DNA from: Saccharomycopsis fibuligera x Saccharomycopsis cf. fibuligera
Taxonomy: Eukaryota > Ascomycota > Saccharomycetes > Ascoideales > Saccharomycopsidaceae
NCBI GenBank assembly: GCA_001936135.1
Contig: CP012818.1
Coordinates: 2,046,001-2,110,000, forward strand
Direction: 5' to 3'
Length of the DNA stretch: 64,000 nucleotides
Position numbers and translations under genes: made by a program. This document shows, piece by piece, positions 27,757 through 37,979 of this stretch. The notes below the pieces were generated by a model. That model had not been told where the DNA came from, did no database searches, and saw only the letters and a list, made by a program, of their open reading frames with translations. The number at the start of each line of letters is the position of its first letter. Position 1 is the first letter of the stretch.

Positions 27757-28337
27757 TCTATTTTTGAATTGTATTTATAAACTTTGTGCTGGTTCACGAA
27801 TATTTGGAATATTTGGTTTTGCTCAACTGTATAGTAAATAGTCGCGGCTTTAATATGTAGTCTTATTTTAAAATAATCTTCTACAATTATTTAATTCTTG
27901 TTATAACACTTCTTTAGGTTTAGTTTTAATTATATTCTATTTTCTGTTAACTGATTGTTGAAAAACTAGTATATTTATAGCAGGTACTTTTCAAATTCGG
28001 AATTTCAAAAGCATAACTGTTTGATATATTTTAAAGGTCTTTGTTAAAATTGTACACAGTACTTGTCTGACTACAAGCTGATGATTGTGATACTTGGAAT
28101 AGCGTCTATTAGGAGGTTAAGCTCATGTTGAGGAGAAAATGCATATTGATGCAGTAGGGTAATAAATTGATGCCATTTTGAAAAACGATACGAATATTAC
28201 AATAGCCAAAAAATTTAGTTAGTCAACACGAATAAACACAGTGAATAGGAAGACGGTAGAATAATCACTTGCAACAGTGACACAATCACTATACCATTTG
28301 AAAAAAGGAGAAAAAAAAAATAAAAAAAAAAAAAAAA
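27757..28337. other. AT-rich intergenic region, plus-strand genes on both sides
   Basis: This is 581 bases holding the 3' region of the small secreted protein and the promoter of the NCBP3-like gene. A-runs lie at 28310-28338, directly before the ATG. No named motif was recognised. Confidence 0.6.
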
Positions 28338-29505
28338 ATGTCAGAAAGCGTGCAGGAGCCAGTGAAAATTGCCGTGGAGGATGTATGTGTTATTATCTGA
28401 TTCTCTGACATTGACGCATTGAGATTGCGCCTTTATCGCTGAAATGCATTTCACTGTTTCACTCAAGATGTATATGCTAACGGACTCTTAGAATGCAGAC
28501 ATCGCAAAATCCTCAGTAGAGGATCAAGCAATTGCAGATGAGACAGACTCAGTGCGTCCAGAGGCATTGTGCTTAAGGGGAGTTGACGACTTATCATCTA
28601 GAGATATAAAAAGATACCTAGATCATTATTTAAAGGATGTAGTTATATCCAGCGACCAAAGAATAAACACCTTTTATCTCGAATGGATTAATGACAGCTC
28701 TGTCAATGTCGTGTTTGATGATCCTGAGTCAGGCTCAAAAGCTTTGGTGATTTTGACAGAAAACTACGACGATGTGACCAATTTGAGCGCAACTGATGAA
28801 AGAAAGGCAAAGACTTACTACTATGAAACCGAAGAACAAAGAGACCAGAGAATTTCTGATGAGAAGAGGGAACCAGAAAAGAAAGATGTTGAATTTTACA
28901 TACGAGTGTCATTCAAAGCTGACAAGAAAGAGAAAAATGCTAAAGAAAAATCAAGGTACTATTTATTGCACGGTGAGCCAGATAGAAGCCAACGTCCAAG
29001 AGGCCCTCGCAGAAATTACAGTAATGCGGTTAGTTATAGGGACAGACGTGATAATGGAAATAGACGAGCATATAATTATGATGATGAAGAGGACCTTTTT
29101 GCTCACAAATTACCATCTTTGAGCAAGAAGCAGCAGCAACAGCAGCAGCAGCAGCAAAAGGAGGTGCTGACTCCGTCGCGTATAGATGACGCTTTTAACA
29201 GTAACTTAAATAGCGTTGACGATGACGAGAGAATGAATGATGATAGAGAAAACTCCGAGCTGAGATGGAAATCAGACAAGTTCAGTGAGGTAGTAAATGA
29301 TGACTATGACGATTTGTTTCCAGGGTTCAGAGGTTCTTCAAGAGACAAAGAGCAAAGGTATAGTTCAAGAGAAAGATCTAGATCGAGATCGAGATCAAGA
29401 TCACCACAAAGAGGCGGAAGCTTGTTGGATAGAATTACACCAAACTCACGCAACTCTAGAAGAAGAAATCAAAGAAAGCAAAGAGCACATAATTTGTTTG
29501 ATTGA
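28338..29505 (+). CDS. NCBP3-like RNA-binding protein, spliced (exons 28338-28382 and 28492-29505)
   Basis: This is a 352-residue protein after splicing. Exon 1 is MSESVQEPVKIAVED; a 109-nt intron with GTATGT donor, TGCTAAC branch point and TTAG acceptor joins it in phase 0 to exon 2. Residues 38-105 read RPEALCLRGVDDLSSRDIKR, then the invariant LEWINDSSVNVVF, matching the atypical RRM of nuclear cap-binding subunit 3 (in which WIDDTSCNVV follows an EAL.L.GVD start). NCBP3 binds mRNA and TREX/EJC factors and promotes export. The rest is disordered: a 10-Gln run, a charged middle, an RS dipeptide tract (RSRSRSRSRSPQRGG) and a basic end (RRRNQRKQRAHNLFD), typical of nuclear RNA-binding proteins. 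I do not recall a named Saccharomyces orthologue, so no symbol is given. Confidence 0.85.
28383..28491 (+). other. 109-nt intron in the NCBP3-like gene
   Basis: The donor is GTATGT at 28383, the branch point TGCTAAC is at about 28475-28481, and the acceptor is TTAG ending at 28491. Joining keeps the frame and provides the only ATG for the gene. Confidence 0.92.
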
Positions 29506-30046
29506 TTGCTTTTTACACTTTCGTTTTTTCTATGTATTACCGGGTATACTGTATGAGAGCAGTTGTGTATATTATTTAGGAAGCCGGAGTTTTGTTAACA
29601 CACACCAAATTGCTTCATTTGATTCAAATACCATTTTGAAAATTACTTAAGTCTAAGTTTTTTTTTGTAATTCAAATGAATTTGTAATATTACGGAAGTC
29701 TGTATTCTAACATCAATACATGTTTAACTATTGAAGTCAGGCTTTATACTAATTATCGTCATATGCCGGTCTCTTCTTTCTGATAAGACTTTAGCTGACT
29801 ACCCCAATGCAATATTCCTGAATTATACAATCATATTCTTATTACTTGGATAAGCATATTAATACATTAATATGCATTTTTACACATTAATACGCGTCAT
29901 ATTCTTTTTTGTTTTTCTTTCAATTTCTTTCAAAGGATCGCGAAAAATGGTGATCTAGATATGGAGGTGGTTGAGTCCCCGTACTGAGAAGCCCCAGACA
30001 ACAGCAACTGTCTGTTCTTTCTTTTACCTATAGAGGTTCACTCAAT
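29506..30046. other. Intergenic region upstream of SPT10
   Basis: This is 541 bases of AT-rich DNA with a perfect 10-bp inverted repeat at 29854-29875 and repeated ATTAATA words. No TATA box is convincing. Confidence 0.6.
29854..29875. repeat. Perfect 10-bp inverted repeat upstream of SPT10
   Basis: GCATATTAAT, then AC, then ATTAATATGC. The arms match perfectly around a 2-base centre, 172-193 bases upstream of the SPT10 start. The symmetry suits a dimeric protein site, but no protein is assigned. Confidence 0.85.
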
Positions 30047-32395
30047 ATGCAGCGATTGTCAACATATGACCTTGAAACGGCAAAAGTTCATCCATTTAGC
30101 GTGCTATTGAGCGATCATCAAACAACTGCCACTATATACCCAATAGTTTCCCTGCTGCAAATACCCAGGGATTTACTCGAATTTATCAATGATGAGTTTA
30201 ACACAGAGATCCTCAAAGGAAACACATTTCCTTTCATAAATCCATTACCGTTGGATGTTTTTAGTAACTTTTGGTTTGGCAATTTTGCCGCGGTAGTTAT
30301 TCTAGGTAACAACTTAGAACTTTTCAATGATCAATCTCCCTCATCCTCTATTAGCAACGGTGACGCCGCTAACAGTAGGCACTGGGAGCAAGAATGCTTG
30401 GGTACTTTCAACGTCAAGCCCAATTATCCAGGCAGAAGTGCACATATTGCTACTGGAAGCTTCCTAGTTAACATCGGAGTGAGGAATAAGGGAATTGGTC
30501 GTATTTTACTTGAAACTTTCCTTAGTTGGGCTCCGAGATTAGGTTACAGTTACTGCATATTTGATCTAGTCTATGACAACAATAACGCTATGAAAGCAAT
30601 GTTGAGTCGAGCGAGCTTTAAAAAAATAGGCAAAATTGCTGCAGGTGGAGTTTTGAAAAGTGAAATTGATCCAGTGAATATCCTACTCTTTGGCAAAAGT
30701 TTATCATTTGCTGAGCCCAAATTAACAATTCTACTGGCACCTACTTCAACTACAGCTACAACACCTGTATCGACAACAACATCAATAACTTCAACTTTAA
30801 ACAATAACAAAACTAGCGGCAACAATAATGATATTCCCAGTAAAACTAATAGCGACCCCAATAGCTCAATCACAACAAATACTGACCGCCATAATAGTGA
30901 TATTCAAAATTCTATAGTAGATGGCATTGTATCCGAAAGAAACCGCAATTTTCCCAACACCGTCACCATAACTCAAAAGGACGGTACCCCATTAACATTC
31001 ACAGTAAACCAGGCTAACGCTATGCGGTTAGAAAAAATTAAATACTATATGGTCAATGGGAATTATCCACCAATGAGTGGCAAAGCCGAAAAGGCCAAGA
31101 TTCGGTCTAGTGTTGGCTATTACGAGCTCAAGGGTCAAAAACTTACTCTTAAAGGCAAAGAAGTGGTTACCAATGTACGAGAACAAGTGAACCTAGTATA
31201 TAGGATGCATCTCGACACGGGTCATGGTGGTATCAATAAAACGACATCCGCAGTCACTGACAAGTATTCATGGCAAGGAGTCAAAGGCATGGTGAAGCAT
31301 ATGGTGCAGAATTGTAATGTTTGCAGTGAACGGAGAGACCTGGACAAACAGGGTGGCGGCAGCAGCATTAGAAAAGACAATACTCCTAATAATATTTATA
31401 ATGAAATTACGTACAACAAAGTTGATGATAGTAATGTCAATAACAAAAACAATATCAACATTGTGACCCCTGGTGCAATGTCAACAGATGTGGATCTATC
31501 AAATGATAGAAATCAAGAACATAGGTACTTGATGCAATACATGACGAATGAAAACAACAGTTACATGCTCGACACCAAGTCTATTTCTAACTCGCATAAA
31601 AGTAGTAGCATGGCAGGAGGAAATGGTAGTATTGTCATTGCTGGCGAATTACCCAAGAGAAGACTGTCGGGTACATCTATAATTAATAACAACAATAATA
31701 ATGGCACTGTGTTATATTCCAGGAGTCCAACAGCTACTGAACCCCCCACTGACGCTAATGTCAAGAGGCAGAAACTTAGTGAGATTCAATTTGACAGTGA
31801 TTCGGATGATAGCGAGTACCACGGTAGCAGCCCAGTGATGGATGACAATGATTATGATTATGAAGATGGTAATTATTATGAGGGCATATATGGAAGAGGA
31901 GGAGAAAATGAAGAGACAAAAGAGGACGATGATGATGGAGAGTACGTTTACGAGGATGAGAAGGCTTTGCAAGAGCTAAGGCGAAAGCTTGCTGAGGCGG
32001 GATATCATGAACATTTGCCAGGATATGGCGAAGACAGTCAGGAACACAATCAAGAAGAAGAAGAAGAAGAAGAAGAAGAAGAAGAAGAAGAAGAAGAAGA
32101 AGAAGAAGAAGAAGAAGAAGAAGAAGAAGAAGAAGAAGAGGAGGAGGAGGAGGAGGAAGAAGAAGAAGAAGAAGAAGAAGAAGAAGAAGAAGAAGAAGAA
32201 GAAGAAGAAAATCAGAGTAGATATGTGAGCCACGTTCATTTTAATGCAAATAGTAATGAAAATTACGGACGCCATAATGTGCAACAATATGCAGAAAATC
32301 ATGGATATGGGCGTGGAGAGGATGAACATTACATGGATGATGAGCATGAATCAAGAATGGTGAATGAATTGCTACTGCGGACAAAAAACAGCTAG
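30047..32395 (+). CDS. SPT10: Histone-gene activator Spt10 (GNAT domain plus integrase-type zinc finger)
   Basis: This is a 782-residue protein (Saccharomyces Spt10 has 640). Residues 90-225 form a GNAT acetyltransferase fold: ATGSFLVNIGVRNKGIGRIL matches the acetyl-CoA loop (R-x-x-G-x-G), then LGYSYCIFDLVYDNNNAM. A middle domain (FPNTVTITQKDGTPLTFTVN) precedes an HHCC zinc finger like that of retroviral integrases: H in YRMHLDTGHGG, then CNVC at the end. In Saccharomyces this domain reads the histone UAS, and Spt10 drives core histone transcription. Between the GNAT and DNA-binding parts lies a Thr/Asn/Ser-rich linker. The C-terminus is unusual: an acidic region with 52 consecutive Glu, then an ordered-looking His/Asn/Tyr-rich end. 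It stands alone between two plus-strand genes. Confidence 0.92.
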   Translation: MQRLSTYDLETAKVHPFSVLLSDHQTTATIYPIVSLLQIPRDLLEFINDEFNTEILKGNTFPFINPLPLDVFSNFWFGNFAAVVILGNNLELFNDQSPSSSISNGDAANSRHWEQECLGTFNVKPNYPGRSAHIATGSFLVNIGVRNKGIGRILLETFLSWAPRLGYSYCIFDLVYDNNNAMKAMLSRASFKKIGKIAAGGVLKSEIDPVNILLFGKSLSFAEPKLTILLAPTSTTATTPVSTTTSITSTLNNNKTSGNNNDIPSKTNSDPNSSITTNTDRHNSDIQNSIVDGIVSERNRNFPNTVTITQKDGTPLTFTVNQANAMRLEKIKYYMVNGNYPPMSGKAEKAKIRSSVGYYELKGQKLTLKGKEVVTNVREQVNLVYRMHLDTGHGGINKTTSAVTDKYSWQGVKGMVKHMVQNCNVCSERRDLDKQGGGSSIRKDNTPNNIYNEITYNKVDDSNVNNKNNINIVTPGAMSTDVDLSNDRNQEHRYLMQYMTNENNSYMLDTKSISNSHKSSSMAGGNGSIVIAGELPKRRLSGTSIINNNNNNGTVLYSRSPTATEPPTDANVKRQKLSEIQFDSDSDDSEYHGSSPVMDDNDYDYEDGNYYEGIYGRGGENEETKEDDDDGEYVYEDEKALQELRRKLAEAGYHEHLPGYGEDSQEHNQEEEEEEEEEEEEEEEEEEEEEEEEEEEEEEEEEEEEEEEEEEEEEEEEEEEENQSRYVSHVHFNANSNENYGRHNVQQYAENHGYGRGEDEHYMDDEHESRMVNELLLRTKNS
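32054..32209. repeat. GAA/GAG trinucleotide repeat encoding 52 glutamates in SPT10
   Basis: This 156-base in-frame GAA repeat has a central GAG block near 32137-32156. All 52 codons are Glu. The homopurine strand can form triplex structures and its length should differ between strains. Confidence 0.95.
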
Positions 32396-33189
32396 TCCAT
32401 TTAGTTTTACTAATATATCTACTGTGACAAATTTTTTATTTAATTTCAACGTATGCTAATTTAAAAAATTTGATCATTTTAATCGCACTATTGTAAATTC
32501 GTGGCACGCAATATGAGTTAGTCGTCACTTTAGTTACTATTTATTTCGAAACTACAAAGCATTTGTGAAAATTGGCAAGAAAATTGAAGTTGTAATTCTG
32601 CTTTTAGCAAGAGCATAGTGCTATTGTTTATATAAAGCTGAAGTGGTTATGTACTTTCGTATATATCAAGTGTGGCAAAATCATCATAGTAGAAAACATG
32701 TACAACTTCAGATACTCACTTTTGAAAATAGTCGAGCTCAATAATGCTATTTTAGGAAGTTAAAATTTTTTGGACTAGTTTACCATTTACTATGAGATAT
32801 TGAGTGCTTGTTAATATGCTGGCCTGTGTATGTTTGAAGGCGCGAATAGGATGGAAATTAAATAACTTGAAATCTTTATAGTGCGCTTAGTAAATAATAT
32901 GTGGTGCAGCTTCCTTTCTTCGGTTTTGTTTTGTGAGATTTCTGATCGCTGCAAGTAAACTCGAGTCGCAGACAGAAAGGAAAAAATAGCAATTACCGTA
33001 TGTTACCAGCGACCAATCAGCAACAACAACATAGTGCTGTCACTTTCTCCCTTCTATTTTAAATCAGGTAAAATCTCTTTCATGGTAATGTATTTATTAT
33101 CTGGAAAGGTGAAACAAGAACAACCACACAGGCAGGCCATAAAAAAAATTAGTCAATTTTCTTGAACGGATTAAAAAGATAAAAAGATA
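32396..33189. other. Intergenic region between SPT10 and NMD2
   Basis: This is 794 bases of AT-rich DNA between plus-strand genes. I see no TATA box, RNA gene or repeat worth naming. An ATGGTAATGT string near 33082 resembles a start codon joined to a donor, but the NMD2 frame already has a good ATG. Confidence 0.55.
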
Positions 33190-36100
33190 ATGGCAACAGA
33201 TGAACGGAAACGTGAATTATGGTACCTTAACAGAAAGGCATGGGATGGCAATTTAGACAATCCATTTGGCCCCACTACGAAGCTAGATTCCTCGTTGAAG
33301 AAAAATAGCTCATTTATCAAGAAGCTCAAACAAAGTATTTCCAAAGATAATGCTGCATCGTTAATTGAGGCTATCAACACTCTTTCGTTGGAAAAGTACA
33401 TGGCAGAAATTATCAGTGCTGTTTCTGAAAGTTTGAGTAAATGCGTCAAGACTGAAGATGTCGTTGCTGCTATTGAAGTAATGTCTGCGCTACATTCCCG
33501 GTTTCCACATCAGCTCACCCCGGTAGTGAATGCTAAAATCTTAGATGCGTTCCAAAACCCTCCTTCGAAGAATAATCAATTTTTTGATCAAAACATTGAG
33601 TTGGGAAAGGAAGACTTGGTAAGAATCACTACACAAAAGACTTATTTGCGGTTGTTAATGGAGTTTCATATGGTTGGTTTATTTACCACTTTTCACCAAT
33701 GCAGTGCTGATGAGCTTCCTTCGTTTTTGTTACAAAAGTTAAGCCGTCACGAATTAGATTTTAATGAGTATGTTATCGTGACTATAGTTAAAGATGTTTT
33801 GCATTACGAAGTGAAGTATGGCTCGAACTTTTCAATAGTGACCAGTTTTGTCAAAAGGTTTGGTTATTTATTCAGCAAGCAAGCAGTTGATAAAATTAGC
33901 CAAAGTCACACAGAAGTTGATGAAAATAACGTGTCTTCAGCACCATCACTGGTTTTAGACGATACTGCTGAACAACTTTTTGATCAGTTTGAATGGTATG
34001 CAACTATTACTGCTAAATATGCTGTCAAGGTTTACTACAACATTTTTCAGCTAAAAGCTAAAATCAAAACAGTTAGTATCAAAACGGGAAGAATTTCTTC
34101 GGAACTCAATAGAAGATGTGAGTTAATGGAAGAATTATTTGAAAGATACAAAAACATTCATGAAGTGCTTAAGGAAGTGCTTTTAATTGATGTTTTGGAA
34201 CTTCCAGTTCTCAATGAAAAAGAATTTATGGATGCAGAAGCAGCAGCTGACAATATTGCTACTGGTGGTAGCGCTAGTGGCGATGAGCAAAAAGCACAAG
34301 ATCTTAACACGAGTGAAAACGGCGTTGCCATTTGGGAAAATGATGAAGAAAGAAAATTTTATACTGAGCTTCCAGACATTACTCAGATTTTCCCTGCTGA
34401 AGTTTTACAAAAGGATAATGATGTAAATTATGTTGACAATGATAAAGTTACTATGGGTGAAAAGACTACTGATTTTATTAATAGACTCACCAATTGCACT
34501 TCACAACGCGAAATTGACAACTTGGCCTGTGAATATTGGGCAGAAAAATTGAACAACAAAGCTAGTAGAAACAGACTCTATAAGACATTCATGGAAAATC
34601 AAGAAAATACACGGATGAAGTTTTATGCAAGATTTCTTGCCATAAACAAAACCTCATTGTTAACCGTGAGGGATTCATTGATTGAGAAGTTGGACAAGAC
34701 ATTTAGATTTCAAATTTTTAGTCCTGCTGCAATGAAAATGAATGTAAAGAATATTTATTTTTTTGCTGAGTTGGTAAAGTTTAATCTTGTGCAATTGCAT
34801 GTTGTTTTTCATAAAATTCGCTCATTGATTTTGGGTATAAAAGAAACAAATAATGTTGATTTACTCAATGTTTTAATTGATCAGTGCGGTAGATTTCTAT
34901 ACTACGCTAATGGTCCAGAATCGAAAAAATTGATGGAAGAAATGATGGTGTTGTTGCAAGATAAAAAGAAAGAAGACAAGTCATTATCCATAAATGATAA
35001 AATGGCTATCGATAATTTACTTTTAATTATTGTCCCCGCATCAATGAAATCACTCCAAGATCAGCATATTTTGTTAGAGTCTAAAAAAACACCAGAGCAA
35101 ACTTTTATCATTCAGTTACTTCATAAAGAGCTTAGTGGTAACAACTGGACGGAGATAGCGTTATTAATTATGAAACTCGATTGGAAAAATAAGGAAGAAT
35201 TTGAATTTGTGAAATCAATTATGACCCAGCCTGAGGATTTAGCATATGAAAGCTTGCAATATCTCGCTAGGATATTATATTCTTTGAAAGTTATTTCCGA
35301 AACTCTTTATGTTTACACTTTTGACACAATCTTGGAAAAAATTCAACGTGGTCTTGAAGTAACAGATTATAAATATAACCGTATTAGAATGGCACAAATC
35401 AAATATTTAGGGGAACTTTTAGTTGCGGGTATTGACTACAAGAGAGGAGATGAGCTCGAAAAAGATGTTAATTTGTTTTTTAGGACGTTCAGCAAATTAG
35501 TAGTGTTTGGTTATCCAACGATTCCTACCAGCAACAGTTTCATTGAAATTGATCCGCCGAATAACTATTTTAGAATAAATTTGATTCTCACTTTGTTGGA
35601 AACTGTGAAGAAATCTATAATCTTTCCAAGAAGTAAATCTGGATTAAAGGCCAAGAATCACGGGAAACACACATTCAATGTGGAATTTTTGAATAAATTC
35701 AGAGGGCTGTTATTATTATTGAATTATTACATCTTGATTAAGAGGCAGCCAGTTCCAAAAGACATGAATTTCAAAGTGGTCGCATTTTTCAATAGTATCG
35801 AAAAGATTTATAATTATAGTTGCGATTTGATGGAAGTTCTGTCTGCCTTAAATGAGTTTCTCACTAATAGTCGAAATACTAAAGAGGCCACAGTTTCCCA
35901 TGCGGCTGATTTTGTGGATAATGAAAATGCAGCGGTAATGGGCGCAGAAAACACTCAGCCAGAAAGTTCATTTAGTGAAATTGCAATCGAGCCAACTCAT
36001 AAAAATACTGATGATTTCGATTCTCAAGTAGAAGTGCAACCTTCAATTGAAGGAAAAAAGAATCATGGAGGTGCTGATGATAATTATGAGGATGAAGCAG

Positions 36101-36975
36101 AAGAAGACGGAGAAAACGAAGAAAATAAAGATGAAGAACAAGAACAAGAACAAGATGAAGATAAAGAAGGAGAAGAAGGAGAAGGAGATTATGAAGATGA
36201 AGATGAAGATGATGAAGATGAAGATAATGAAGATGATGAAGAAGCAGAAAAAGAAGAAGATGATGATGATGATGAAGATGAAGAAGATGAAGTTGGTGAT
36301 TTTTCTGATTATAACTTAAGTGACTATGATGACGAGGATGATGACGAGAATGCTGAATATGATTTGTTGGATAAAGAGTTTGAGCGCCGTATGAGGGAGG
36401 AGGAAGAGGCTAAGCTGTTTGAACAAAAAATCGAGGATGAACTTAATCGAATGATCCTTGATGGATTGGAAAGCCGCAAACAACAATCTCAAAACGCCCA
36501 CTCGTATGCTCATTCCTCACCATTGCTGACTTCTCTACATCTGCAAGTATCATTGCAAGGTTTAGGCAAAGCTCAAAGAAGAGATTTACAAACATCGAGC
36601 GTTCTAACTTCAAATAGCAAAGAAAGTGGCGTATATAATGCATATGGTTCGGGCGGTCATACTTCATTAAAGCATTTGAATAAAGTGGTGAATGCTAATA
36701 CTAAAGAAAACCTTCCTAAATATCCTGGTCAATTTGGTGGTAATAATAGGAATGACGAAGGCGCTGGTACAGGTGATATTGGAGGTGACGGCAATCACAA
36801 GAAGATTGCATTTTCATTAGTAACAAGATCAGATAAGGGTAAAAATTTGGTAAAAAAGATTAATATTTCTAGTGAAGAAAAAATTGTCGCTGAGAAGCTT
36901 GCTGAGCAGGAGAGAAAAAAGCAAGAGCAAGAAAAAATCAAAAGAATTGTGTTGAACAGTATGACCAATGATTGA
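33190..36975 (+). CDS. NMD2: Nonsense-mediated mRNA decay factor Upf2/Nmd2
   Basis: This is a 1261-residue protein (Saccharomyces Nmd2 has 1089). The N-terminus (ERKRELWYLNRKAWDGNLDN) matches Nmd2 (RKKELHDLNTRAWNGEE), and TKLDSSLKKNSSFIKKLKQS matches KKLDSSIKRNTGFIKKLKKG. Three MIF4G-type helical domains follow: one near the N-terminus, one around YWAEKLNNKASRNRLYKTFM, and one around IALLIMKLDWKNKEEFEFVK, with YPTIPTSNSFIEIDPPNNYF and FRGLLLLLNYYIL. Before the C-terminal Upf1-binding part is an acidic stretch of over 120 residues, rich in Glu/Asp. Upf2 bridges Upf3 and Upf1 and stimulates the Upf1 helicase. Saccharomyces NMD2 has a 5' intron; none is needed here. A 42-base A-run begins 10 bases after the stop. 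Confidence 0.95.
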   Translation: MATDERKRELWYLNRKAWDGNLDNPFGPTTKLDSSLKKNSSFIKKLKQSISKDNAASLIEAINTLSLEKYMAEIISAVSESLSKCVKTEDVVAAIEVMSALHSRFPHQLTPVVNAKILDAFQNPPSKNNQFFDQNIELGKEDLVRITTQKTYLRLLMEFHMVGLFTTFHQCSADELPSFLLQKLSRHELDFNEYVIVTIVKDVLHYEVKYGSNFSIVTSFVKRFGYLFSKQAVDKISQSHTEVDENNVSSAPSLVLDDTAEQLFDQFEWYATITAKYAVKVYYNIFQLKAKIKTVSIKTGRISSELNRRCELMEELFERYKNIHEVLKEVLLIDVLELPVLNEKEFMDAEAAADNIATGGSASGDEQKAQDLNTSENGVAIWENDEERKFYTELPDITQIFPAEVLQKDNDVNYVDNDKVTMGEKTTDFINRLTNCTSQREIDNLACEYWAEKLNNKASRNRLYKTFMENQENTRMKFYARFLAINKTSLLTVRDSLIEKLDKTFRFQIFSPAAMKMNVKNIYFFAELVKFNLVQLHVVFHKIRSLILGIKETNNVDLLNVLIDQCGRFLYYANGPESKKLMEEMMVLLQDKKKEDKSLSINDKMAIDNLLLIIVPASMKSLQDQHILLESKKTPEQTFIIQLLHKELSGNNWTEIALLIMKLDWKNKEEFEFVKSIMTQPEDLAYESLQYLARILYSLKVISETLYVYTFDTILEKIQRGLEVTDYKYNRIRMAQIKYLGELLVAGIDYKRGDELEKDVNLFFRTFSKLVVFGYPTIPTSNSFIEIDPPNNYFRINLILTLLETVKKSIIFPRSKSGLKAKNHGKHTFNVEFLNKFRGLLLLLNYYILIKRQPVPKDMNFKVVAFFNSIEKIYNYSCDLMEVLSALNEFLTNSRNTKEATVSHAADFVDNENAAVMGAENTQPESSFSEIAIEPTHKNTDDFDSQVEVQPSIEGKKNHGGADDNYEDEAEEDGENEENKDEEQEQEQDEDKEGEEGEGDYEDEDEDDEDEDNEDDEEAEKEEDDDDDEDEEDEVGDFSDYNLSDYDDEDDDENAEYDLLDKEFERRMREEEEAKLFEQKIEDELNRMILDGLESRKQQSQNAHSYAHSSPLLTSLHLQVSLQGLGKAQRRDLQTSSVLTSNSKESGVYNAYGSGGHTSLKHLNKVVNANTKENLPKYPGQFGGNNRNDEGAGTGDIGGDGNHKKIAFSLVTRSDKGKNLVKKINISSEEKIVAEKLAEQERKKQEQEKIKRIVLNSMTND

Positions 36976-36982
36976 AAAAGCT

Positions 36983-36984
<2 letters not shown>

Positions 36985-37026
<42 letters not shown>
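36985..37026. repeat. 42-base poly(A) run just after NMD2
   Basis: An uninterrupted run of 42 A starts ten bases past the NMD2 stop and would lie in its 3' UTR if transcribed. Confidence 0.95.
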
Positions 37027-37029
<3 letters not shown>

Positions 37030-37785
37030 AGCTATTGTAAAAACGTTTCATAGTATTCAATGAAATATTGGTCTACTGCCAGTTTCTTTGATCAGATTTG
37101 TGCATATAAGTCTGTATTAAAATCTTTGAAGTGGAAACGCTGACCTTAAGCTAATCAGACAAGGCAGTTGATTCTGATGCACACAGATATAACAACGCTG
37201 AAGCATGATTGCTTGAAATGGCCAGCATCAATATTAGCATATAGCCAATTGTACGCCTTCAAGGTCCCCAAGCCTTGCTGATTTTCCATCCATATGCTGA
37301 TTCTTTTGTTCATTGGTTAATTTAGTTTTTTATTTTTTGTTTGCATCCATTCACTCATTTATGAAAAACTTATACCATTGCTCTAGAGAAGACAGCTATT
37401 TACAGTTTCCTTAATCAGTAACTGTTAGAAGAAAGACGGTCTTGTTATTGTAAACTTTTAGTATAACTGAAAATATGGCAACAATATAATCATTTAACTT
37501 ATTGGATTGATTACAGGATTAATCTTCAAACACATATACATGGAATGACTTAATTGTAACAAAAGCATACGAATTCTTTACCTTAATCTCTCTCCATTAT
37601 GTCGTCCTTAAAGGATTACGGTTGTAATTACCCTTTTGCGAAACATTGTTTATTGTTTTACTACAACATCCCCTAGAATTGGCTATTTAACCAGAAGTAA
37701 TCACTGTTTCTCTAGTTAGTTGTACTTAGTTAATTCAACCAACGACCACACTACACGATCGTAAATATATATTTGCGACCTTAAC

Positions 37786-37793
37786 TATAAATA
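37786..37793 (+). promoter_or_regulatory. TATA box (TATAAATA) upstream of PTA1
   Basis: A consensus TATAAATA lies 187-194 bases before the start codon, within the usual yeast range. Confidence 0.55.
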
Positions 37794-37979
37794 GTGGCCG
37801 GGTAAACTGTCACGAACTTTTTTTCATTTCTAGTTTCTAATATTTTTCTTGCGGCTTCATAATAAACAAGAAAACATAGAGATTTGATTCGTTAGCGAGA
37901 TAAAAATTCAATTCGGAGCTTTCTTTCTTAACTTTCAAACTAATGGAGTGCATCAACTTGATATAGAGCATAGAAAATA

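Larger units (their letters stand above)
36976..37979. other. Intergenic region NMD2 to PTA1 with TATA box
   Basis: This 1 kb region lies between plus-strand genes. It contains the A-run after NMD2 and TATAAATA at 37786-37793, about 190 bases before the PTA1 ATG, in a context (ACTATAAATAGTGG) typical of a strong TATA box. The rest shows no named feature. Confidence 0.6.

Noticed and set aside
31976-32347. Frames rich in Lys or Phe over the GAA tract
   Set aside because: They are mirror products of the polyglutamate repeat in SPT10.
30047-32395. Integrase-like HHCC zinc finger as a sign of a retroelement
   Set aside because: The domain lies within a complete SPT10 gene and is a known host DNA-binding domain; no other element parts are nearby.
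33082-33192. Possible 5' intron of NMD2, as in Saccharomyces
   Set aside because: An ATGGTAATGT string is present, but no good branch point and acceptor lead into the frame, and the ATG at 33190 already gives the conserved N-terminus.
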